This document shows positions 36,061 to 45,767 of a DNA stretch of 64,000 nt, piece by piece; position 1 is the stretch's first letter, and the number at the start of each line of letters is the position of its first letter. This stretch comes from an uncultured Porphyromonas sp. (lineage in GTDB: Bacteria > Bacteroidota > Bacteroidia > Bacteroidales > Porphyromonadaceae). The notes beneath the pieces are model-generated. The model made no database searches and was not told the origin of the DNA. It saw only the letters and a program-made list of their open reading frames with translations. A program made the translations under genes and the position numbers. The stretch spans positions 1 through 64,000 of the forward strand of contig NZ_UQJH01000004.1 in the NCBI RefSeq assembly GCF_900541275.1, given 5' to 3'.

Positions 36061-36288
36061 ATGGGACATGTATTCGAAAGCCTGAAGGAGTATCTCAAGA
36101 CAGCCTCCGAGAAAGAACTGCAAGAGGACTGGAGTGCGCTGGACCACCTCAATGAGGTGGGGACAGATGCCCTTGCATATGCCATTCAGATCCGGCTGAC
36201 ACAGGGTCTTGACCTAAGCGAACTGGATCGTCAAGAGGAAAATGGACACTCTTTTTCCTCCAACGACATGAATTACTTAGCAGCATAA
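36061..36288 (+). CDS. Small protein, candidate antitoxin of the SecB-linked cassette
   Basis: This 75-residue, acidic, largely helical protein has no signal and no recognised domain. It opens MGHVFESLKEYLKTASEKEL and has a polar, flexible tail (EENGHSFSSNDMNYLAA). In toxin-antitoxin-chaperone systems the antitoxin carries a C-terminal chaperone-addiction segment of this sort, which stays unstable until SecB-like chaperone binds it. It lies only 4 bases before the SecB-like gene. The assignment as antitoxin is inference from position, size and composition. Confidence 0.55.
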   Translation: MGHVFESLKEYLKTASEKELQEDWSALDHLNEVGTDALAYAIQIRLTQGLDLSELDRQEENGHSFSSNDMNYLAA

Positions 36289-36292
36289 AGCA

Positions 36293-36709
36293 ATGGCAGG
36301 ACAAGGCAAGGCCGCAACATTCACCCTTAAGTCGTATCGGTTTCTCCAAGTCTCAATGGACATGGAGACTCAGGAGGCTGCGACATTGAGCGTCTCTTTT
36401 GACCCCTGTGGAGAATACTCCAAATCCACCGGTGAGTACAAGTTGCGACTGATTACAAGAGTTTCATCGGAGGAAAAAGAATTTATCTCCACAACACTCC
36501 AAGTGGTATTTGGATTTATCGAGCCCATAGAGTTATCCGAGATACCGGGCTACTTTTATCCCAATTGTTTGGCAATCGTATTCCCCTACGTCCGGTCATT
36601 CCTAAGCACATTGTCACTTCAGGCTAACGTCCCACCAATCATCCTTCCGATCATTAATTTCTCTGACCTTCAGGGAATCCTCAAGCGCAACACCAAAGAG
36701 GTGGAGTAA
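36293..36709 (+). CDS. SecB-like chaperone
   Basis: This 138-residue protein ends in the SecB signature region: LSEIPGYFYPNCLAIVFPYV, then VPPIILPIINFSDLQGIL. This matches the segment of E. coli SecB with the FPYAR and LAPVNFDALF blocks. The N-terminal half carries the beta strands of the SecB fold. Resident SecB is usually absent or encoded alone in Bacteroidetes, so a copy wedged between a tiny gene and a toxin-like gene points to a dedicated chaperone of a toxin-antitoxin-chaperone cassette. It sits 17 bases before the third gene. Base composition is lower in GC than the flanking genes. Confidence 0.82.
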   Translation: MAGQGKAATFTLKSYRFLQVSMDMETQEAATLSVSFDPCGEYSKSTGEYKLRLITRVSSEEKEFISTTLQVVFGFIEPIELSEIPGYFYPNCLAIVFPYVRSFLSTLSLQANVPPIILPIINFSDLQGILKRNTKEVE

Positions 36710-36726
36710 GTCGTCTACGGACTAAG

Positions 36727-37323
36727 ATGACACCTATATACCAGACTCTGGAGGACAGAGGAAATAGAGAAGAGGTTGCTATCCACGGGCCCTACTTATG
36801 CCGATCTGTGGGCGATAACGGGGAGAAGAAGAGTGGAACCAGAGAGCCATGGATGGGCGAGGGGTACTACTTCTGGGATACGCGTATAGAGGATGCTAAG
36901 TGGTGGGGCGATGAGATCTATGGGGACTCTCGATACATCATAGGCAGGACAAGCTTTGACGAGCAGTCAGAGCTACTCTTTGATACAGTGGGGCGTATGG
37001 CTGACCTAGACGACTTCCTTAAGTGCATTCGCCTGCTCCGTGACACCTTTCACCCCGATAGATTGACTATCCCTTTTGTCATAGCGTTCTTGAGGAGAGC
37101 AACAGACTTCCCATACAAGGCGATCAGAATGTGCCCCAGCCCGAGGAGATCTTCTCCCAATCCAGATGAAGCCATAGAGTACCCGGGAGAAAAAGCAACG
37201 CTGCTCATACTAAGGAGGGTCCAGATCTGCTTTTTTGACAAAACACTCCTCACAGAGCCTTTCGTCATAGTCTACCCGGATGAGACCAATCTATCCGGTA
37301 ATACAAGCGACGAGAAGATGTAG
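36727..37323 (+). CDS. Candidate ADP-ribosyltransferase-fold toxin
   Basis: This 198-residue soluble protein has short motifs in the order of ADP-ribosyltransferase-fold toxins. AIHGPYL (His20-Gly21) comes early, then GEGYYFWDTRIEDAKWWGDE (Tyr47, Tyr48, Trp50, Trp59-60), and RVQICFFDKTLL near the end. These would correspond to the H, Y and third catalytic strands of the HYE class and resemble DUF3990-like or HYD1-like domains. It is the last gene of the SecB-linked cassette and ends 11 bases before recG. The toxin role and the fold are inferred from motifs and context; no family was matched with certainty. Confidence 0.55.
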   Translation: MTPIYQTLEDRGNREEVAIHGPYLCRSVGDNGEKKSGTREPWMGEGYYFWDTRIEDAKWWGDEIYGDSRYIIGRTSFDEQSELLFDTVGRMADLDDFLKCIRLLRDTFHPDRLTIPFVIAFLRRATDFPYKAIRMCPSPRRSSPNPDEAIEYPGEKATLLILRRVQICFFDKTLLTEPFVIVYPDETNLSGNTSDEKM

Positions 37324-37334
37324 TCTTAACCCCT

Positions 37335-39449
37335 ATGGCGCGACCCGGAGACGGCACCTTGCTCGGCAGCGACCTCACCTACCTGACCGGGGTCGGGGAG
37401 CGGCGCGCCCACCTGCTGTCTAGCGAGCTATCCCTCCGGACACTGGAGGACCTAATCCTCTACTTCCCCTACAAGTACCTCGACCGGACGCAGATCTACC
37501 CCATCAGCCAGCTCTCCACCGGGCTGGCATACGTTCAGCTGAGAGGGCGCATCGTCAGCCTTGAGGAGGAGGGGCAGGGACACCGCAAGCGACTGAGGGG
37601 CTACTTCAGCGACGGCACCGGGATGGTGGAGCTGGTATGGTTCAATAGCATCTCCTACTGGACCCGCACCCTTCGTCAGGACACGGACTACATCCTCTTC
37701 GGTCAGCCCAAGGTCTACAAGGGAGTGATCAGCATCACCCACCCCGACATCGAGGTGGCGAGCAAGGCGGGGGAGAGCGTTGGGAGCTTTTTCCCCCTCT
37801 ACCACACGTCAGACCGGATGAAGCGCTCCGGGCTCGACAGCAAGGCGCTCTCGAGTGCCGTCCGAAGGGCATTTGACCGGGTGCAGGGGCAGATCCCCGA
37901 GACCCTCCCCGACTACTTCCTCAGCCGGTATGGGCTGATGCCGAGGGCTCAGGCGCTCTACGCCATGCACTTCCCCACCGACCCGGCACAGCTGGAGGCG
38001 GCACAGCGGCGGCTCAAGCTGGAGGAGCTCTTCTACCTCCGCCTCCGGATGCGTCTGATCCACGCCGAGCGGCAGGCAGAGAGTGGCGGCTTCGTCCTCG
38101 GACCGCTGGGGGACCACTTCATGACCTTTTATGAGCAAGGGCTCACCTTTGAGCTCACGGGGGCGCAGAAGCGCGTCCTCAGGGAGATCCGCGAGGACGT
38201 CACCTCGGGGCATCAGATGAACCGCCTCCTACAGGGCGATGTGGGCTCAGGCAAGACGGTCGTGGCGCTCCTCGCGATGCTCCAAGCGGTGGACAGCGGT
38301 ATGCAGGCCTGCATGATGGCGCCGACGGAGATCCTCGCACAGCAGCACTACAATACCCTCACAAGGATGCTCCGAGGACAGAAAACATCCGTCGCCCTCC
38401 TCACCGGGTCGATGCGGAAGCGGGAGAAGGAGCGGATCACCGCCCGCGTGGAGGCGGGCGAGGTGGACATTCTCGTCGGCACCCACATCCTGATCGAGGA
38501 CTACGTCCACTTCCACGCCCTCGGTATGGCGGTGATCGATGAGCAGCACCGCTTCGGTGTCTATCAGAGGAGCCGGCTTTGGGAGAAAAACCCCGCCCTT
38601 CACCCACACATCCTCATTATGAGCGCCACCCCAATCCCCCGCACACTCGCCATGACGATGTACGGCGACCTTGACGTCTCCGTCCTCGATGAGCTCCCCC
38701 CGGGGCGCACGCCCATCAAGACCAGCTTTGCCCTCGAGAAGGACGTGGTGGAGGTGCGGAAGTTCCTCCATATGCAGCTCCGCGAGGGTCGGCAGGTCTA
38801 CATCGTCTATCCGCTCATCGAGGAGAGCGAGAAGAGCGACCTGAAGTCGCTTGAGGAGGGGTACGACGAGACAAGGAGCATCTTCCCCTCCTATCAGGTG
38901 GGTATGGTGCATGGGAAGATGAAGGCGGCGGACAAGGAGGAGGAGATGCGGAAGTTTGCCGCCGGCGAGACGCAGATCCTCGTTGCCACGACGGTGATTG
39001 AAGTGGGTGTGGATGTGCCCAATGCCACCGTGATGGTGATCACGGCGGCGGAGCGATTCGGTCTCTCGCAGTTGCACCAGCTCCGCGGGCGTGTCGGGCG
39101 GGGCGATAAGCAGAGCTACTGCATCCTCCGTGTGGGACCTAAGGCGGGCGCCACCTCGATGAAGCGGATCCAGGTGATGTGCGACAGCACGGACGGATTC
39201 TACATTGCCGAGCAGGATATGGCGCTGAGGGGCTATGGCGAGCTGGAGGGGACGCAGCAGAGCGGTACGGTGATGAACCTCCGTGTGGCGGACCTCAGCC
39301 GAGATGTGACTGCCGTCACCTTCGCCGCCCGGCTGGTCGACTGGCTCCTCAAGGACGACCCCACGCTCTCCAAGGAGATCAACGCGCCCATCCGCACCAC
39401 CCTCGCTGAGCTGATGACCGACGCCCCCGACTGGGGCCAGATCAGCTGA
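37335..39449 (+). CDS. recG: ATP-dependent DNA helicase RecG
   Basis: This 704-residue helicase processes stalled forks and Holliday junctions. The N-terminal wedge and OB region are recognisable (YVQLRGRIVSLEEEGQGHRK). Walker A GDVGSGKTVVALLAM, the Walker B-like DEQHRFGVYQR and the RecG C-terminal LHQLRGRVGRGDKQSYCIL are present. It follows the SecB-linked cassette by 11 bases, so it may be read through from it, though originally it was probably adjacent to ispD. Confidence 0.96.
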   Translation: MARPGDGTLLGSDLTYLTGVGERRAHLLSSELSLRTLEDLILYFPYKYLDRTQIYPISQLSTGLAYVQLRGRIVSLEEEGQGHRKRLRGYFSDGTGMVELVWFNSISYWTRTLRQDTDYILFGQPKVYKGVISITHPDIEVASKAGESVGSFFPLYHTSDRMKRSGLDSKALSSAVRRAFDRVQGQIPETLPDYFLSRYGLMPRAQALYAMHFPTDPAQLEAAQRRLKLEELFYLRLRMRLIHAERQAESGGFVLGPLGDHFMTFYEQGLTFELTGAQKRVLREIREDVTSGHQMNRLLQGDVGSGKTVVALLAMLQAVDSGMQACMMAPTEILAQQHYNTLTRMLRGQKTSVALLTGSMRKREKERITARVEAGEVDILVGTHILIEDYVHFHALGMAVIDEQHRFGVYQRSRLWEKNPALHPHILIMSATPIPRTLAMTMYGDLDVSVLDELPPGRTPIKTSFALEKDVVEVRKFLHMQLREGRQVYIVYPLIEESEKSDLKSLEEGYDETRSIFPSYQVGMVHGKMKAADKEEEMRKFAAGETQILVATTVIEVGVDVPNATVMVITAAERFGLSQLHQLRGRVGRGDKQSYCILRVGPKAGATSMKRIQVMCDSTDGFYIAEQDMALRGYGELEGTQQSGTVMNLRVADLSRDVTAVTFAARLVDWLLKDDPTLSKEINAPIRTTLAELMTDAPDWGQIS

Positions 39450-39552
39450 TCGTCCCTCCCCCCCACCTTTTGAGACCCTTTCTTTGGAGTCTCTTGGAGA
39501 GAGGTATTGGATAAAATTTGCCAAAATCTCAAGAGAATGTGAAATAAATTCA

Positions 39553-39560
39553 TATCTTTG
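39553..39560 (+). promoter_or_regulatory. -7 promoter box (TATCTTTG) of the SusCD locus
   Basis: A perfect box 117 bases before the susC ATG, leaving a leader of about 110 bases. The -33 region is not well formed. Long leaders before susC genes often carry antisense or post-transcriptional control; none is directly visible here. Confidence 0.6.
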
Positions 39561-39677
39561 TCATCAGATGGGCAGGGGACTCCACATTGACTCCTTCTTA
39601 TCATTTAGCCCTACCACTGCCACAATTAGGGGGGGCGCTTTACCCGAATACTTTTCATCAAAACTATCGGTAGCATT

Positions 39678-42600
39678 ATGGACACCACTATCCGACGCTT
39701 AACCGCCATTGCCGCCTTACTCATAGGTCTGTGTCTGCAAGCCTTCGCCCAATCACCGGAGGCTGTGACGCTCGATCTGAGTCAGGCGACCCTGCAGGAG
39801 GCCCTCGACCGGGTGCAAAAGCAGACAGGCGTGACCATTACCTTCTCTCCGCAGAGCCTCTCCAAGGAAGCGAGCCGGAAGGTCTCACTTAAGGTGAGTA
39901 ACATATCTCTCAAGGTAGCCATGGACCGCCTCCTCGAGGGGACCGGGATGACCTACACCATCAGCGGTAAGCAGGTGGTGATCACAAAGTCCGGACCGGT
40001 CAAGGGTGGTCCGGTCACCATCCACGGTACCGTGGTGGATGAGGCGGGAGAGCCCCTCCCGGGCGTCACGATCCGGCTGAAGGGGAGCACCAGAGGCACG
40101 ACCGCCAATGTCGATGGCTCCTACAAGCTCGATGTGCCCAATATCAAGACCGCCGTCCTCGTCTTCTCCCTCATCGGCATGAAGACGGAGGAGGTAAAGC
40201 CCTCGAGTGCTACCGTCAATATGACCCTACGAGAGGCAGCTGAGCTGCTGGGTGAGGTGCTGGTGGAGAGTACCGGATACCAGGATACGGAGAAGCGCCT
40301 CTCCACCTCCTCCGTCGTCACCATCGACGCCTCTGACGTACTGACGGCTGATGCCGGCTCCGTCGACCAGATGCTCTCCGGTAAGATCCCGGGACTGACC
40401 GTCCTCGGTGATGTCTCCACGCCGGGTGCCGCGGCCAAGATCCGCGTGCGTGGTGTCTCCACCCTCTCCGGCAGCCGCGACCCGCTCTGGGTGGTCGATG
40501 GTATCATCCTCGATGACCCGGTGCCGCTATCGGCAGAGGAGATCAACTCGCTTGATAATGTCAACCTCATCGGTAACGCCATCTCGGGTCTTAACCCGAT
40601 GGACATCGAGAAGATCGATGTGCTGAAGGATGCCGCCGCCACCGCAATCTACGGTGTGCGCGCTGCCAATGGCGTCATCGTCGTCACGACGAAGAAGGGC
40701 TCCGGTGGGCGCTTTGCTGTCAATTACAGCGGCTCCGTCACCTACAACCAGCGACCCAACTACGGACAGATGGCGCTGATGAACTCCAAGGAGCGCATCG
40801 AGGTCTCCAAGGAGATCGAGGAGCGGGGACTCCCCTTCCTCTTCCGCGTCTCCCGCGTAGGGTACGAGGGACTGCTGATGGACCTCTACGACAGGAAGCT
40901 GACGGAGGACCAGTTTCTCCAGGGTGTGAAGACACTGGAGGAGAATAACACCGACTGGTTTGACCTCCTCTTCCGCGACACCGCTTCACAGCGGCACAAC
41001 CTCAGCCTCAGTGGCGGCAACGACAAGGCGACCTACTACGCCTCCGGAAGCGTTGCCCTCCAGCCCGACCTCGTGAAGGGGAAAGGGGTGAATAACTACA
41101 ACGGGATGCTGAAGATCAACTTCCGTCCCTCCAAGCAGGTGACCGCTCAGGTGCAATTCCGCGTCAATGGTAGCGACAAGAACTACACCTACATGAGCGT
41201 CTCCCCCTACGCCTACGCCCTCCGTACCTCCCGCGCCATCGCCGCCTATGACGACGCCGGGGAGCGACTCTTCTACAACAACACCATGGGCTACCAGGAG
41301 GAGCTTCGCTTCAATATGATGCACGAGATGGAGCACACCGGCAATACGGTGAAGGGCAACGGCTACAACGCCATCGCCTTCCTTGAGTACCGCCCCATTC
41401 TCGACCTAAAGCTCAATACCACCTTCGGTCTCAATATGAGCAACACGCAGAGCGAGTCGTGGTTTGACGAGCAGTCCTACGAGGCGGCAAAGATGCGCCG
41501 GCTCAACTACGGCAGTCCCCTACCGGACACCGAGAAGTTCCGCAAGGAGGTGTGCTCACTGCCCTATGGGGGTATGATGAGTACCAATAGCATGCGCAAC
41601 CTCAGCTGGCAGTGGCGTGCGCAGCTGATCTACAACCTCCGCCGCGGACCGCATGTCCTCTCAATCAATACCGGTCCCGAGCTCCGCTCCGTACACTATA
41701 CCGGTATCTCCTCCAAGGAGTACGGCTACCTGCCGGAGCGCGGTCAGACCTTCATGTACATCGACCCGACAGTCTGGCTCGCCTACAAGAAGATGGCAGA
41801 GTACTCGAGAGACCGGATGACCAACACCCTCTCCAACTTTGTCTCCCTCTTTGCCAACCTCACCTACACCTACGACCGGCGCTACATCGCCACCTTCAAC
41901 GTCCGCGCTGAGGGGTCCAATAAGTTTGGCCAAGATCCCAAGGCTCGCTTCCTCCCGATCTGGTCGCTCTCCGCACGCTGGAACGCCCACGAGGAGGACT
42001 TCCTGAAGGACGTCAGCTGGCTCAATCTCCTTAGCTTCAAGGGCTCCTATGGCATCCAGGGTAATGTCTCCGACGACCAGACACCTAGCCTGATTATGCG
42101 CTTCGGAGAGTATGAGAGCCTGAGCGGACAATTCCAGAGCCACGTCTCCAAGCTCCCCAACCCCAACCTCCGCTGGGAGAAGAATACGTCGTGGAATGCC
42201 GGCTTCGAGACCGCCCTCTTCGACAACCGACTGACCCTCTCCGTAGACTACTACCAGCGTATCGGTACCGACCAGCTGATCAATAAGGTGGTCTCTCATA
42301 CCCTCGGACGTACCAATATCCAGCTCAATGCCGGTACGCTCGTCAATAAGGGACTTGACTTTATGGCCACGGTGACCCCGATCCGCACGAAGGACTGGAC
42401 CTGGACCCTCAATGTCAATGGCTCCCATAACGAGAACATCGTCACCGACGGTGGTATCAATACCGACTACACCTACCTCCAGCTCCTCAATGGTAGCGTG
42501 ATCCGGAATGGCGAGTCGGTCAACACCTTCTACTCCTACCGCTTCAAGGGTCTGACAGAGAAGGGTCTGCCTGACTTCTACGGCATCGAGCCGCCCAAGG

Positions 42601-43229
42601 ACGGTGAGACGAGGGAGGACTTCTTTGCCCGCGCCTTTGTCAACTCCGGCTCCCGTATCCCGATCGCTCAGGGAGGTATGGGCACCTCACTGAGGTGGAA
42701 GGACCTGACGCTTAACCTCTTCTTCAGCTACAGCGTCGGCAATAAGGTCCGTCTCAATGACCTCTACAACGACGGAGGCCAGACCACACCGAAGCCTCAG
42801 GAGAACCTATCCTCCGAGCTGGTGGATCGCTGGCGTCAGCCGGGCGATGAGACGAAGACGAATATCCCCGCCATCTCCTCCAACAAGCTGGACGATGTCA
42901 AGTCCGGAACAAGCGCAACGGGAGAAGAGAGCCCATATAAGTACGAGTTTGCCCGCAACCGCTGGCAGATGTACAATAAGAGCGACCTCCGCGTTGTCAG
43001 CGGCTCACACATCCGTCTCCGCTCCGCATCGCTCGTATACCGCTTCCGCCCGGAGCTACTGGAGAAGACCGGCTTCCTCCGCTCTGCCAATGTGAGACTG
43101 GAGGGCTACAACCTCCTCCTCTTCGCCTCCAAGGACCTCCACGGCCAGGATCCGTCTCAGGTCACCCTTGGATCTCGCACGACCCCTCCGTTGCCCTCCT
43201 TCGCTGTGACGGTCAACCTGGGATTCTAA
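39678..43229 (+). CDS. SusC/RagA-family TonB-linked outer-membrane protein with STN domain
   Basis: This is a 1183-residue outer-membrane importer. After the signal peptide (cleaved near AFAQS) comes a secretin/TonB short N-terminal (STN) domain (about 30-108: LDLSQATLQEALDRVQKQTG). A carboxypeptidase-regulatory-like domain follows (about 113-195: GTVVDEAGEPLPGVTIRLKG). The plug starts near TGYQDTEKRLSTSSVVTIDA and contains GVSTLSGSRDPLWVVDGI and ATAIYGVRAANGVIVVTTKK. The 22-strand barrel ends in SFAVTVNLGF. STN domains usually relay signals to an anti-sigma factor, but no sigma/anti-sigma pair lies nearby. Neighbouring SusD and metalloproteases suggest peptide uptake like RagAB. Confidence 0.95.
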   Translation: MDTTIRRLTAIAALLIGLCLQAFAQSPEAVTLDLSQATLQEALDRVQKQTGVTITFSPQSLSKEASRKVSLKVSNISLKVAMDRLLEGTGMTYTISGKQVVITKSGPVKGGPVTIHGTVVDEAGEPLPGVTIRLKGSTRGTTANVDGSYKLDVPNIKTAVLVFSLIGMKTEEVKPSSATVNMTLREAAELLGEVLVESTGYQDTEKRLSTSSVVTIDASDVLTADAGSVDQMLSGKIPGLTVLGDVSTPGAAAKIRVRGVSTLSGSRDPLWVVDGIILDDPVPLSAEEINSLDNVNLIGNAISGLNPMDIEKIDVLKDAAATAIYGVRAANGVIVVTTKKGSGGRFAVNYSGSVTYNQRPNYGQMALMNSKERIEVSKEIEERGLPFLFRVSRVGYEGLLMDLYDRKLTEDQFLQGVKTLEENNTDWFDLLFRDTASQRHNLSLSGGNDKATYYASGSVALQPDLVKGKGVNNYNGMLKINFRPSKQVTAQVQFRVNGSDKNYTYMSVSPYAYALRTSRAIAAYDDAGERLFYNNTMGYQEELRFNMMHEMEHTGNTVKGNGYNAIAFLEYRPILDLKLNTTFGLNMSNTQSESWFDEQSYEAAKMRRLNYGSPLPDTEKFRKEVCSLPYGGMMSTNSMRNLSWQWRAQLIYNLRRGPHVLSINTGPELRSVHYTGISSKEYGYLPERGQTFMYIDPTVWLAYKKMAEYSRDRMTNTLSNFVSLFANLTYTYDRRYIATFNVRAEGSNKFGQDPKARFLPIWSLSARWNAHEEDFLKDVSWLNLLSFKGSYGIQGNVSDDQTPSLIMRFGEYESLSGQFQSHVSKLPNPNLRWEKNTSWNAGFETALFDNRLTLSVDYYQRIGTDQLINKVVSHTLGRTNIQLNAGTLVNKGLDFMATVTPIRTKDWTWTLNVNGSHNENIVTDGGINTDYTYLQLLNGSVIRNGESVNTFYSYRFKGLTEKGLPDFYGIEPPKDGETREDFFARAFVNSGSRIPIAQGGMGTSLRWKDLTLNLFFSYSVGNKVRLNDLYNDGGQTTPKPQENLSSELVDRWRQPGDETKTNIPAISSNKLDDVKSGTSATGEESPYKYEFARNRWQMYNKSDLRVVSGSHIRLRSASLVYRFRPELLEKTGFLRSANVRLEGYNLLLFASKDLHGQDPSQVTLGSRTTPPLPSFAVTVNLGF

Positions 43230-43259
43230 TCGCTCACTACAGAACGGACACTTCATATT

Positions 43260-44744
43260 ATGAAACGATATACTTCACTCGTAGCGACCACAGCTCTGCT
43301 GGCAACTCTCATCCTCTCCGGATGCAAAGGGTTCCTAGACGAGTACTCGCAGGACAACATTGTCCCGACGACTGCCAAGGACTACTCCGAGATCCTCTAC
43401 GGAGATGCATACTTCAAGGAAGACGTCCTCCCCTACAGGTACCTTGACCTCCTCACCGACGACGTTATGGCGTACGCCAATACGAAGTCCGTGCAGGGAG
43501 AGGATCAGCGACGCACCGCTTTCGGATACTTCACGTGGCAGGATCAGCCTGAGCTCTCCCCTACCAAGGTGCTCAATTCCGACTACACCTGGCTGACCCT
43601 GTACCAGCATATACTCACCAGTAACATCATCATCAATCAGATCGGTGAGATCAAGGGCACCCCGGAGGAGGTTGCCCGTCTCGAGGGAGAGGCACATGCC
43701 GTGCGACTCTTTGCCTACTTCATGCTGACCAATATCTATGGCGAGCCATACAACCCTGCCACCGCCTCCACGGCTATGGGTGTCCCGCTCAATTATCACC
43801 ACTATGCCGAGGACGTGAGCTTCCCCCGCGCCACCGTGGCTGAGGACTATGCCGAGATGGTCAAGGACATCGAGGGGGCGATGACTGCCTTTGCGAAGGC
43901 TGACAACGAAGGTACCATCTACAGATGGAACGCTGCTGCCACCGCTGTCCTTGCCTCCCGCGTCTATCTCCACATGCAGGACTGGGACAATGTCATCAAG
44001 TATGCCGACAAGGCACTCTCGCTCAATGGTGCGCTCCATGATCTCAATAAGCTACCCGCACCGGGCAGCGGTAAGGCAAAGATTTTCCTCGGCAAGGAGA
44101 ATAGAGAGATCAATTACTCCTACGGCTTCGGATGGATCCCGGAGCTCAGGACGGTCCACCCCTTCTACTACAATGCCTCCACCGACCTCCTCTCAATCTA
44201 CAGTGAGGGCGACCTGAGGTATTATGAGAAGAAGGGATACTTCATCAATGCCAATAAGGTCAACGTCGGCAGTTTATGGTTCCCCAAGTATGAGTACGTG
44301 ATGGACATCGTCAAGAGCGGCACCAAGGAGGACACCCATACCTACGGCTTTGCCATCCGCTCTGCTGAGGCGTACCTCAATCGCGCCGAGGCCTACGCTA
44401 TGAAGGGTGACCTCTCCCGTGCGATGAAGGATCTGAACACCCTCCGCCGCGCCCGCATCACACCCGAGCACGCCACGCTGGCGACCCCAGCCACGCAAGA
44501 CGAGGTGATTCGTCTCATCCGCGAGGAGCGTCGCAGGGAGTTCTGCTTCGAGCAGCTCCGCTGGTTTGATCTCCGTCGTCAGGGGATGCCGGAGCTGCAC
44601 CACACCTACATTACCGGGAATGGCAAGGAGATCGGCACCGAGGAGTACACCCTCCCTGCCAAGTCTCCTAAGTATGTCCTCCCCGTTCCTCAGATCGTCC
44701 GTGAGTCCGATGCCGTTCTTGGCGGAGGTAAGACGACGAAGTAA
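43260..44744 (+). CDS. SusD/RagB-family nutrient-binding lipoprotein
   Basis: This 494-residue lipoprotein has the leader LLATLILSGC followed by KGFLDEYSQDNIVPTTAKDY, the typical SusD opening. The tetratricopeptide-like helical scaffold and the closing block are present: FAIRSAEAYLNRAEAYAMKG, then ERRREFCFEQLRWFDLRRQG. It caps the SusC barrel and captures ligand, here probably peptides given the proteases downstream. It starts 30 bases after susC. Confidence 0.95.
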   Translation: MKRYTSLVATTALLATLILSGCKGFLDEYSQDNIVPTTAKDYSEILYGDAYFKEDVLPYRYLDLLTDDVMAYANTKSVQGEDQRRTAFGYFTWQDQPELSPTKVLNSDYTWLTLYQHILTSNIIINQIGEIKGTPEEVARLEGEAHAVRLFAYFMLTNIYGEPYNPATASTAMGVPLNYHHYAEDVSFPRATVAEDYAEMVKDIEGAMTAFAKADNEGTIYRWNAAATAVLASRVYLHMQDWDNVIKYADKALSLNGALHDLNKLPAPGSGKAKIFLGKENREINYSYGFGWIPELRTVHPFYYNASTDLLSIYSEGDLRYYEKKGYFINANKVNVGSLWFPKYEYVMDIVKSGTKEDTHTYGFAIRSAEAYLNRAEAYAMKGDLSRAMKDLNTLRRARITPEHATLATPATQDEVIRLIREERRREFCFEQLRWFDLRRQGMPELHHTYITGNGKEIGTEEYTLPAKSPKYVLPVPQIVRESDAVLGGGKTTK

Positions 44745-44773
44745 TCCTCACCCTATAGAGTACTGCATGCGAT

Positions 44774-45742
44774 ATGACACGTCATACATCATCGACACTA
44801 CTGACACTTGTCGGACTTCTTCTCCTCGCCACAGGGTGCTACAAGGAGGCACCTGTGGTATCGGAGCTCGGTAAGCCGAGATACGAGATCAAGGACGGAA
44901 GTGACTACGTCACTCACACCATATATGACATCTACAAGCGGACGGGAGTAAAGGTCGTCTACGACTTTGATCCAAGCAATGTCCGCTGGAACCTCGGCGC
45001 ACAGCTCGCCTTTAACGATCCCCGATACACTAAGATCGACCCCTCCGTGCCGGAGGACATGAAGGTGGTTGAGGACAATCTACGCCTCCTCGCTGACGAC
45101 TTCCTCTCCTTCTACAAGGACGACTTTGCGCAGACTTACTTCCCCGCTTACATCTTTTTGACCGACAGCATCGCGAATGGCAGAGCCAATAAGCTCATCA
45201 CCAACTCCAAGCGCGATCACATTGCGATCAACATGTACCGGGAGGGAGAGGTGATCAAGACCAAGCCCTCCATCAATACCTGGGACGCATACCGCCCGGA
45301 GATGATCTCACAGCTCCACAAGACGCTCTGGGAATTCATCTTCACCCACAGGATCAGCTGGCCGACGACCTTCAGCAACTACTCTGCCGATGCCTACGAC
45401 CAGATCCTGGGACTGAGGAAAAACCTCCCGGGCACCACGGATGAGGACATTGAGAATCGGGATAAGATCCTTAAGTCCCACGGCTTCTGGGACTACAATC
45501 GGAACTTCGTCTATGCGGATGAGAAGTACAAGGCCCACAAGGATCCCTCACTCGACATTGCCGACTACATTTACCGTATGACGACGATGTCGGAGGCGGA
45601 GATCCAGGAGGCGATGGGCGACTACACGATCATGCACGAGAAGTACGATGCCCTCCGCTCCTTCATCAAGGACAAGACCGGTATGGACCTCCAGACCATC
45701 GGCAACGCTGCCGCCAAGAAGCGCCAGACCCCCGGCGATTAA
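44774..45742 (+). CDS. SusCD-associated metallohydrolase-family lipoprotein with degenerate active site
   Basis: This 322-residue lipoprotein (leader LLLLATGCYKE) fits the family of substrate-import-associated zinc metallohydrolase lipoproteins found beside SusCD pairs. At the place where the family has HExxH, this protein reads TLWEFIFTHR (residues 184-193). Glu187 remains, but both metal-binding His positions are Trp186 and Phe190. A pseudo-enzyme that binds substrate without cutting is therefore likely. It lies 29 bases after susD and 25 before a second, intact metalloprotease. Confidence 0.72.
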   Translation: MTRHTSSTLLTLVGLLLLATGCYKEAPVVSELGKPRYEIKDGSDYVTHTIYDIYKRTGVKVVYDFDPSNVRWNLGAQLAFNDPRYTKIDPSVPEDMKVVEDNLRLLADDFLSFYKDDFAQTYFPAYIFLTDSIANGRANKLITNSKRDHIAINMYREGEVIKTKPSINTWDAYRPEMISQLHKTLWEFIFTHRISWPTTFSNYSADAYDQILGLRKNLPGTTDEDIENRDKILKSHGFWDYNRNFVYADEKYKAHKDPSLDIADYIYRMTTMSEAEIQEAMGDYTIMHEKYDALRSFIKDKTGMDLQTIGNAAAKKRQTPGD

Positions 45743-45767
45743 TCACTCAGACATCACTACATAACAC

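Noticed and set aside
36293..36709. General SecB for protein export
   Set aside because: Its placement between a tiny gene and a toxin-like gene, with lower GC than neighbours, fits a dedicated chaperone better; this is inference and a housekeeping role is not excluded.
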